In this document: piece by piece, positions 1 to 5,186 of the stretch
Layout: each line of letters opens with the position of its first letter
How positions within the stretch are numbered: the stretch's first letter is position 1
Source: Bacillota bacterium
GTDB lineage: Bacteria; Bacillota; Dethiobacteria; Dethiobacterales; Dethiobacteraceae
Direction: 5' to 3'
DNA: 5,186 nucleotides
Assembly: GCA_018725345.1 (NCBI GenBank)
Contig: QLUI01000143.1
Coordinates: 1 to 5,186 of the forward strand
Notes under the pieces: model-generated
What the model was told of the DNA's origin: nothing
The model's database searches: none
What the model saw: only the letters and a program-made list of their open reading frames with translations
Position numbers and translations under genes: made by a program

Positions 1-56
1 GCTTCTTTGCAATACATTTCTCCAGATTCGTATTCAGGAAACTCAAATTTTGCCAT
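1..56 (-). CDS. Possible start of a downstream gene, truncated by the window edge (unrecognised)
   Basis: From an ATG at 56 the minus strand reads MAKFEFPEYESGEMYCKE into the left edge without a stop. The same frame is open back to position 119, with no other ATG, GTG or TTG start upstream. The composition (charged and aromatic, little low-complexity) looks protein-like, but only 18 residues are visible and no Shine-Dalgarno sequence precedes the ATG. I recognise no family. It does not match the usual N-terminus of a very-short-patch-repair endonuclease, a frequent neighbour of Dcm genes. It could be a fifth operon gene or a chance open frame. Confidence 0.3.
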   Translation of the reverse strand, partial: MAKFEFPEYESGEMYCKE

Positions 57-159
57 TATACATAGGCTGATACAAAATCCAATGGTCGCTTGATGATAGG
101 GGATTTGTAGACCAGTTCTTCACTATATTATCGTAATCATAGCGGGCGACATTGGCCAT
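43..159 (-). CDS. Short open frame overlapping the methyltransferase 3' end (38 codons, doubtful)
   Basis: On the minus strand an ATG at 159 opens a 38-codon frame ending in TGA at 45-43. It overlaps the last 23 bases of the methyltransferase in a different frame and overlaps the possible next gene by 14 bases. The product begins MANVARYDYDNIVKNW and contains DHWILYQPMYNG. It looks more protein-like than random sequence, but there is no ribosome-binding site and no family match that I know. It may be a tiny protein, a remnant of a gene whose frame was shifted near 45-60, or chance. Confidence 0.15.
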   Translation of the reverse strand: MANVARYDYDNIVKNWSTNPLSSSDHWILYQPMYNGKI

Positions 160-1837
160 TGGGATGCGTATCAGCCATATGGCGCCTCAGGAGTGATTCC
201 TCAGACACATTGCTATTTGCTCCACAATCCAGATAGCCGCACAGGTGTTCTGCTATCGCCTGCGCCAGCATCGGCGGCACCGCATTGCCTACCTGCTGAT
301 ATTGTGAATCCTTAGTGCCGCAGAAGATGAAACTATCCGGAAACGTCTGCAAACGCGCCGCTTCACGTATGCTGAGAGCGCGGTGTTTCACTGGATGAAT
401 CCACATGGATTTTCGCACATTGACAACTGTTCCGGATGGCTCGTCGTATTTTAAGCGCAGATAAATGGTTTTCTGTGTACGATCCGTATCAGAATAAGTA
501 GTTTTGAGTTCCGGCGGCAAGCTGTGGAAATTACCTCCTTGCGGAATCGCTTTGAACCGCTCCAGTGCTTCCGAGGTTGTTGCTGTAGAGATATGATTGC
601 AGAGATTTTGGGAATCACGCAACAGTTGTCCGAGCTCACTTATATCTTTAGGAGCAGGGGGCAACTGTACGCCTTGGCCAGATACTTCAGTCGCCGCTTT
701 AATTTCCTCTAAATCCCCAATCGCATTTTTAACTGTACGGTAGTTTGCTTCAGAGAATGCACCGGTGGGAAGCTCAACATCTTCGCATATGGACTTTTTT
801 ATGCCAATAAGAACAAAGCGCATACGTTTCTGAGGCGCACCGAAGTCCGCGGCTGATAAAACACCGCTATTTATACTGTACCCAGTGCTGGAAGCTTCCA
901 AAATTGATTTAACATAGTCAATAACCGCCATGGAAGTGACATGAGCAGCAAGCCCGTTCTCGGTTGAATATCTGTCAACCTTGATACGATTATCCAATAT
1001 TTCCTTAGCTTTTGAGAACATACGTTGCAGCATAATTGCCGGCATTATCGCTTTACAGAGATCTTCAGCGGCCTCATTAGTTTCGGCGGCAGAAAAGATA
1101 GCTCCCTGTATGGCAATTCCTGCTGCATGATCATGCCTTAATACAGGGTCATTTTCATCCAAGGAGGCAATGAGGTTCTTAGCGAGAGCAAGAAGCCTTT
1201 TCTTGTGTTTCGTCAGCGAAACACACAACTTTTTGGAATTACGGGTTTTGAATACGACATTGAGCGATAAATAGTCGTTTTCATTCCAAAGATAATTCGA
1301 AATACGAGTCATGCTTTTTGCAATATCATCAACATCAGGAAACATAAATTCCGCATCAAGAAGCGGGATCTCTGAGAAGCTTGTTTTAATGCTGTATTTT
1401 TCTATAGTCTCCATATCGGTTTCATCCACATAAAAACGGTGAATATCCGACTGGAGCATGCTTACATTCTCCATCACGAAAGCCATAGGGCTCAGATGAA
1501 GAACAGTCTGCACAAACTTTTTTACAAGAGAGTTGTTCAGGCTGATTGCATGATTTTTCTGACGATTTGCATTAGAGAATCCCTGGCACGGTGGTCCCCC
1601 AATGACAACGTTTACTTGACCGAGTTTAGCTTTAATTTCATCACTAAGCGCATCGCTGACATCATTATAAACTTCAGCATTTCCATGATTGCGCTTATAA
1701 GTTTTCTGAGCATTGGGATTGTTTTCAAAGGCAGCCTGTATATAAAACCTGCCTGTTTGAAGAAACCCGCAGCTTAGGCCGCCTGCACCGGCGAACAAAT
1801 CAACGATACTATACTTTGATTCAGCGTCAGAACTCAT
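137..1837 (-). CDS. DNA (cytosine-5)-methyltransferase, Dcm type, with a large internal insertion
   Basis: This 566-residue enzyme transfers a methyl group from S-adenosylmethionine to C5 of cytosine in a specific DNA site, probably protecting host DNA from the co-encoded nuclease arm. Motif I (SAM binding) is DLFAGAGGLSCGF, residues 13-25. E38 in AFENN fits motif II. Motif IV is GGPPCQGFS (80-88) with catalytic C84. Motif VI is ENV (123-125), motif VIII is Q-K-R-M-R (336-340), and motifs IX and X are SIREAARLQTFPD (489-501) and QVGNAVPP (515-522). The target-recognition region lies about 377-488, including PSGTVV (467-472). Between motifs VI and VIII there are about 210 residues where classical enzymes such as M.HhaI have about 40, implying an insertion of roughly 170 residues that is largely helical. 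A 33-residue tail follows the last motif region. The start overlaps the AIPR stop as ATGA and has a strong GAGGAGGAGG site 10 bases upstream. The catalytic set is intact, so activity is likely; the recognition site is unknown. Confidence 0.96.
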   Translation of the reverse strand: MSSDAESKYSIVDLFAGAGGLSCGFLQTGRFYIQAAFENNPNAQKTYKRNHGNAEVYNDVSDALSDEIKAKLGQVNVVIGGPPCQGFSNANRQKNHAISLNNSLVKKFVQTVLHLSPMAFVMENVSMLQSDIHRFYVDETDMETIEKYSIKTSFSEIPLLDAEFMFPDVDDIAKSMTRISNYLWNENDYLSLNVVFKTRNSKKLCVSLTKHKKRLLALAKNLIASLDENDPVLRHDHAAGIAIQGAIFSAAETNEAAEDLCKAIMPAIMLQRMFSKAKEILDNRIKVDRYSTENGLAAHVTSMAVIDYVKSILEASSTGYSINSGVLSAADFGAPQKRMRFVLIGIKKSICEDVELPTGAFSEANYRTVKNAIGDLEEIKAATEVSGQGVQLPPAPKDISELGQLLRDSQNLCNHISTATTSEALERFKAIPQGGNFHSLPPELKTTYSDTDRTQKTIYLRLKYDEPSGTVVNVRKSMWIHPVKHRALSIREAARLQTFPDSFIFCGTKDSQYQQVGNAVPPMLAQAIAEHLCGYLDCGANSNVSEESLLRRHMADTHPNGQCRPL

Positions 1838-3918
1838 AATTTAAATCCCTCCTCCTCTAACCGTTCCAGCACAGCAATGAGTTTTTTGCATTGAACTGGG
1901 GTCGGCATTTTTTGGGGTATCTGACATGCTATTCGCATGGCAGTATGTTCATCAGGCGTAATCATCCGCTTGCCCGTGGCGAAATTCAGGGCGTTTTGCC
2001 ATTGCACCTGAGAAATATCTATAATCTTTGACATGATTTCTGTTTCCGAATCTATCCGCTGGCCATACTTAGCTTCTCTTTCAGCGACTTTTAACTCATC
2101 CTGTCCGATAAGGCATGCCTCAATATCAGAAGATAATCTGCATTCAATACTTTGAACGCTTTTCCAGCATCCTTCCTGCTTGCACCACTGGGTTACGTTT
2201 TCTACTCCTCTTTTTGGATCGGTCAGTTTGTCATAAACAAGTTCTGATAGTTCGGTCAAAACCTTGGCAACAGCATCCGGAACGTTTTGACGTGTCCAAA
2301 TGTTCATCAAATCCAAGTCCTTGCCGGGAAACTGTTTCTGTATAAGCATATGTAAAAAGGCAATGGTATAGGTCACTATATTGGCTCGATAACCTTGGGA
2401 ATACCATGGCTGATGCGTCACCATTATTTCGCAGTATCTAAATATCAAAACTAAAGCAACGCTTTCTTGATAATACTTTTCGTTGAAAACAAGACCGTCA
2501 TCAGATGATTCCCATTCGTCACTTGTCGTTTTGGCAAACTCAGCAAAGTTTGTTTGCGCGCCTCGGCTCACTGTATGGGGCAGACCCTTCCATGTGTTCC
2601 GCACTTTTGCAAGGTCAGTTTTCGTTATAAGCTGATTCTTCGGATTCTGGAGAAGGAACTTCTTCTTCTCACCAGCAGTCATTCGCATCTGCTTCTGCAA
2701 ATACTGCCCGCGAGCCCTTTCATAAAACCACTTAGTTTCGTGCTGAAGACCGCCTACTGCTCTTGCGTACAGACGCTGTGAGAACCTCTCCATGCGGACA
2801 TGGAACGGATGAGTTGAGAAGAAATCAGCGTCGCTGACTTTGTTCTGACTGTTAGAGGAACGTGAAATGTTTTGAACAAGCTCGGTTGCTTCCTCTTCCA
2901 GCGTACTTTCAATTACCGTCAGTTTCATTTGCACATAAATAATGCTTAGGTTGGCTTTATCACGGAACCTCGCATTTGAAAGCGATGCAGTAGTTTGTCC
3001 TCCGTTAATTATCTGAAAATCCTTCGCTGAAACAAGAAATTGACCTTGCGAAGTAGATTCGATCTTAATATCCATTGCGGCAGCCGAAATGCCGTTATTG
3101 TAGGCGAAAAACCTTTCTGGGCATTGCAGAATAGTAGCTCGGATTTTTTTATTTACAGCGACCTTTGTCGAAAGAAACGACCGTATATTCCCTTCCAGCA
3201 GACCGCTGCCATATTTATCATAAATATCGGCCAAGAGAGCACCGGGGATGATGCAAAGATAACTTTTAAAGTCCTTTGTATCCGTACCGCTTGCCTCCAT
3301 ACAAGGAATACCGTGTTTGGAATACGCTTTGAAGTCAATTTCGATAATATGTCTTCCAGTGTCTGAACCGCAGACTTTGAATAAGCGGTTAATGTCCCAT
3401 ATTTGACACTCTGACGGAACTCCATCGATATCAGCGGATTCAAGCACGGTTATTGTAGTGCTGATGGATGCAGTCGTAAAAATCAGAAGCTGGTATTTGC
3501 GAATTTCCCTGCGCTTTCCCCGTAGTAAATCCACTAAATCAGAGCACGGTCTGCTCATCTCAACTTCTCGGTGAAGGGTGGAGTTCAACGCATGGTCTAC
3601 AAATGTACTTAACCGCTCCTGCAATTGTCCGGCTTGAGTCCTGGCAAGCACCCGCTCGTTTTCAGAAGCATCATAGTCGGCGATTATCATGCTCATGGTT
3701 TTGTCAAACTCATCATAGGCATATCCGTCAACACGCATCTTTCGGTTGCGCTTTCCTGTACCCTCGAAGTAGGCGGCTGTGAAGTCCATCAAGAATTCTG
3801 CTTCCTGCAGATACTGAGCAAAAGCACTCACGAATGAAGCACTGGAACCTTCGCCGGTGGCTGCGGCCTCGGCTTTAACTCCTTCTATAAAATCTTTTTG
3901 GAATTCCTGTGCATCCAT
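1834..3918 (-). CDS. AIPR family protein (abortive infection/phage resistance)
   Basis: The protein is about 694 residues counting from the ATG at 3918, within the usual size range. Family hallmarks appear in order: GLLEGNIRSFLS (about 239-250), a V-N-K-K-I-x-x-T-I segment, FFAYNNGISA (270-279), the diagnostic FQIINGGQTTASL (301-313), NISRSSNSQNKVSDADFF (350-367) and ETKWFYERARGQY (394-406). These correspond to the AIPR domain (Pfam PF10592). The N-terminal ~230 residues and the long C-terminal region, ending in a helical segment that finishes EEEGFKL, are less distinctive. No membrane segments are seen. The biochemical activity of AIPR proteins is not firmly established to my knowledge; the family is tied to phage resistance and to restriction-like operons, and a role in the effector or DNA-recognition complex is inference. 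An alternative TTG start at 3927 would overlap the nuclease stop as TTGA, but its only good ribosome-binding site abuts it directly. The ATG is 9 bases from GAAAGG and is preferred. Confidence 0.88.
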   Translation of the reverse strand: MDAQEFQKDFIEGVKAEAAATGEGSSASFVSAFAQYLQEAEFLMDFTAAYFEGTGKRNRKMRVDGYAYDEFDKTMSMIIADYDASENERVLARTQAGQLQERLSTFVDHALNSTLHREVEMSRPCSDLVDLLRGKRREIRKYQLLIFTTASISTTITVLESADIDGVPSECQIWDINRLFKVCGSDTGRHIIEIDFKAYSKHGIPCMEASGTDTKDFKSYLCIIPGALLADIYDKYGSGLLEGNIRSFLSTKVAVNKKIRATILQCPERFFAYNNGISAAAMDIKIESTSQGQFLVSAKDFQIINGGQTTASLSNARFRDKANLSIIYVQMKLTVIESTLEEEATELVQNISRSSNSQNKVSDADFFSTHPFHVRMERFSQRLYARAVGGLQHETKWFYERARGQYLQKQMRMTAGEKKKFLLQNPKNQLITKTDLAKVRNTWKGLPHTVSRGAQTNFAEFAKTTSDEWESSDDGLVFNEKYYQESVALVLIFRYCEIMVTHQPWYSQGYRANIVTYTIAFLHMLIQKQFPGKDLDLMNIWTRQNVPDAVAKVLTELSELVYDKLTDPKRGVENVTQWCKQEGCWKSVQSIECRLSSDIEACLIGQDELKVAEREAKYGQRIDSETEIMSKIIDISQVQWQNALNFATGKRMITPDEHTAMRIACQIPQKMPTPVQCKKLIAVLERLEEEGFKL
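1846..1857 (-). promoter_or_regulatory. Shine-Dalgarno site for the methyltransferase gene
   Basis: GAGGAGGAGGGA on the minus strand contains two overlapping AGGAGG cores; the nearer one ends 10 bases before the ATG at 1837. It is formed by the last E-E-E-G codons of the AIPR gene. It should give efficient initiation on the same transcript. Confidence 0.82.
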
Positions 3919-3923
3919 ACTGC

Positions 3924-4865
3924 TCAACCTTTCAGCCAGCCTGCCAGAGAGGACAGGCTTAATTCATAATGCAAAGCTTCAACTTGAGTCGGAACATTTT
4001 GTCTTATGAGTCTTGGGAATGTATCATTTATGTTGTACCGCTGAGAAGCAGAACAGTAATATTTCTGCTCGGAATATTCCTGCAAATCGATGTAACCGTA
4101 TGTACTAAGTTTTGAACGAAATAAGTCCTGCACATTGGGGGTACTGGCTATATTACTGCTAACTTTCCTTACTGCATCGTTAAGTGATAATGCGCCAGGT
4201 TTATCAGGAGCGGCTTTATCGATACGCATTATTACCAGTTCGCCTTCACCGGCGCAGTCAAGCTGCTCAAGTGAAGAAATCGTCACGCTCGCAGCAGAGG
4301 CGCCAACACTTTTTACTTCATGCCAGCCATCTTCGTATACAAAATCTTGGTCGGCACCATCTGCACCCACCCAGCCTTGTACTGCCGTTAATGCGGGATC
4401 ACCTTTTTCAATGCGTTCTTGTAAAAAAAGTAGTTCGCCCAGCAGTCCCTTGCGGCTATTTTCATCCATCAAGCCGCTTCTCTGTGTTTCCAGCAAACGG
4501 CTCCACTGCTTGTAGCGGTCGATAACCAGCTTTAGAGCATCTGTCTCATTAGCGGCAGGGCGAGAATGCTCGATGACATCACAGCAAAGGATGGCGAATA
4601 CGCCCTGCTGCTCGTTTCGGAGTAGCTCAAAAGAAAGCGTCCAGCGGTTGTCAGATTCACGCCTGCGGCGGCTAACAATCATCGATTTTGAGGATTCAAT
4701 TGCGCCGATTTCCATATCGCTGACCAGCAATAGTGTTCGTTGGCTAATAGATTGGTAACCTATATGCCACTCCAGCGGATGCTGTGTGTCAATCTGCAGA
4801 AAGCCTCCGCTCGTATATTTGATGCTGTTCCACTGCCGTTCGAGGATTTCTGGTGTTATTTTCAT
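3924..4865 (-). CDS. PD-(D/E)XK motif protein (DUF4420 family), predicted nuclease
   Basis: This is a complete 313-residue protein. The predicted restriction-endonuclease-fold core spans roughly residues 135-215. An N-terminal helix GLLGELLFL supplies E144; the metal-binding acidic residue follows in the W-x-G-x-D-G-x-D-Q-D-F segment (165-175, likely D174, with D172 nearby); then comes the E-x-K of WHEVKS (E183, K185), and a helix TISSLEQL. All expected catalytic residues are present, so it looks active. Residues 1-130 form a separate N-terminal region, and 220-313 a C-terminal region with a YGYIDLQEYSEQKYY segment typical of this family. No signal peptide or membrane segment is seen, so it should be cytoplasmic. 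The ATG at 4865 is chosen because GAGGAGG lies 10 bases upstream and it forms an ATGA overlap with the preceding gene. Known family context: DUF4420 nucleases sit beside Z1, AIPR and Dcm genes in restriction-like operons. The inferred role is DNA cleavage of unmodified or invading DNA; the sequence specificity cannot be read from the sequence. Confidence 0.88.
   Translation of the reverse strand: MKITPEILERQWNSIKYTSGGFLQIDTQHPLEWHIGYQSISQRTLLLVSDMEIGAIESSKSMIVSRRRRESDNRWTLSFELLRNEQQGVFAILCCDVIEHSRPAANETDALKLVIDRYKQWSRLLETQRSGLMDENSRKGLLGELLFLQERIEKGDPALTAVQGWVGADGADQDFVYEDGWHEVKSVGASAASVTISSLEQLDCAGEGELVIMRIDKAAPDKPGALSLNDAVRKVSSNIASTPNVQDLFRSKLSTYGYIDLQEYSEQKYYCSASQRYNINDTFPRLIRQNVPTQVEALHYELSLSSLAGWLKG
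3928..3933 (-). promoter_or_regulatory. Shine-Dalgarno site deciding the AIPR start
   Basis: GAAAGG on the minus strand ends 9 bases before the ATG at 3918, but it touches the upstream TTG at 3927 with no spacing. This favours the ATG as the real start. It is weaker than the sites before the two neighbouring genes. Confidence 0.6.
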
Positions 4866-5186
4866 TCGTCTTCATCCTCCTCGGCATCATAGTAATTTTT
4901 AAGTTCAACCATATTGACCATGTAATAAGCGATTTTTTCGCTTCCGATTTCTGGGATACCTATACCCAATGCATAAAGATAATCTGGAACTACACAGCCA
5001 GCATCGATTTGCGTTCTTGGATTTCCGTTGTCATCAGCTTTTATACGGTCAACTGCGATAACATGGAGCATAAGAATGGGGTTACGGTTGACCTTCAGGT
5101 AAGCGTTGTCCGGAACGTGTTTTTTTCCGTTTTCATGCCTGAATTTATCCTCTGCCTCATTACGCTGCTGCTCAGTTAGTCCTAAC
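4862..5186 (-). CDS. C-terminal fragment of a probable Z1-domain ATPase/endonuclease-associated protein (5' end outside window)
   Basis: The reading frame is open from the right edge to a TGA at 4864-4862, giving about 107 C-terminal residues. An internal Met at 5071 could be mistaken for a start, but the frame continues upstream of it with protein-like sequence (LTEQQRNEAEDKF, then VPDNAYLKVNRNPILMLHVI). So this is very likely the tail of a larger protein. The visible part has a hydrophobic strand after an N-P pair (NPILMLHVIAVD), a later YALGIGIPEIG segment, then YYMVNMVELKNYY, and it ends in an acidic tail (AEEDEDE). As I recall them, Z1-domain proteins (Pfam Z1, associated with superfamily II helicases in restriction operons) end in a similar pattern: a 'nPlLllh' strand, a 'vgyaisfP' strand and a 'Y.vN.v' strand. 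The partners downstream are the ones Z1 genes usually have. The Z1 assignment rests on this C-terminal resemblance plus context; none of the ATPase motifs lie in the window. The stop overlaps the next start as ATGA. Confidence 0.6.
   Translation of the reverse strand, partial: LGLTEQQRNEAEDKFRHENGKKHVPDNAYLKVNRNPILMLHVIAVDRIKADDNGNPRTQIDAGCVVPDYLYALGIGIPEIGSEKIAYYMVNMVELKNYYDAEEDEDE
4876..4882 (-). promoter_or_regulatory. Shine-Dalgarno site for the PD-(D/E)XK gene
   Basis: GAGGAGG on the minus strand lies 10 bases before the ATG at 4865. It is encoded within the acidic C-terminal codons of the upstream gene (the A-E-E-D stretch). It supports the chosen start and, with the ATGA overlap, points to coupled translation. 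Confidence 0.8.

Noticed and set aside
1..93. Plus-strand open frame ending in TGA at 91-93, as the tail of a convergent gene
   Set aside because: Only 30 codons are visible, they are not recognisable, and the frame is not clearly better than the minus-strand frames over the same bases.
83..114. Inverted repeat TGGTC/GACCA as a possible terminator after the methyltransferase
   Set aside because: The stem is only 5 bp with a 22-base loop and no T-run follows on the minus strand; it is too weak to call.
533..542. Perfect Shine-Dalgarno-like AAGGAGGT on the minus strand inside the methyltransferase
   Set aside because: It is formed by the codons of the Q-G-G-N stretch (433-436), and no suitable start codon follows at a normal distance in any frame.
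1161..1274. Plus-strand AAGGAGG followed by an ATG at 1170 and a 34-codon frame, antisense to the methyltransferase
   Set aside because: The spacing from AGGAGG to the ATG is only 2 bases, the peptide has no recognisable features, and the region is fully explained by the minus-strand methyltransferase.
1439..1777. 112-codon plus-strand frame opposite the methyltransferase N-terminus, containing a hydrophobic stretch that could look like a membrane protein
   Set aside because: It lies antisense to motifs I, IV and VI of a clearly conserved enzyme; the hydrophobic run is a by-product of the complementary codons.
4135..4525. Two long plus-strand open frames opposite the PD-(D/E)XK gene
   Set aside because: They are low-complexity Ser/Pro- or Arg/His-rich translations, typical of the complement of a real gene, and lie over the conserved nuclease core.

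Overview
The window holds the 3' part of a single minus-strand operon, read from right (5186) to left (1), encoding a multi-gene, restriction-modification-like anti-phage system. In transcription order it contains: the C-terminal end of a larger protein cut off by the right edge (probably a Z1-domain ATPase/helicase); a 313-residue PD-(D/E)XK nuclease of the DUF4420 type with an apparently intact active site; a ~694-residue AIPR-family protein; and a 566-residue DNA cytosine-5 methyltransferase with all key catalytic motifs. Beyond the methyltransferase stop codon, about 136 bases contain only short open frames and perhaps the first codons of another gene.

The genes are packed like a translationally coupled unit. 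The first and third junctions are 4-base ATGA stop/start overlaps. At both, a strong purine-rich Shine-Dalgarno sequence sits inside the acidic C-terminal codons of the preceding gene. The second junction is best read as a 5-base gap before an ATG, with a weaker GAAAGG site. No promoter for the operon is visible, so transcription presumably starts beyond the right edge. No convincing terminator lies at the left end.

Functionally, the set Z1 + PD-(D/E)XK + AIPR + Dcm-type methyltransferase matches the gene neighbourhood described by Iyer, Abhiman and Aravind (2008) in their work on MutL/MORC-like ATPases in restriction-modification systems. Those operons also carry a GHKL (Hsp90/MutL/MORC-like) ATPase, which would be expected just beyond the right edge. 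The methyltransferase probably marks self DNA. The Z1 protein, the nuclease and the AIPR protein would form the restriction or effector arm. The mechanism cannot be settled from sequence alone.

The organism is a bacterium of moderate GC (mid-40s per cent by eye). The canonical GAGGAGG ribosome-binding sites are compatible with a Firmicute such as a Clostridia member, but defence operons move between hosts and nothing here fixes the taxon.
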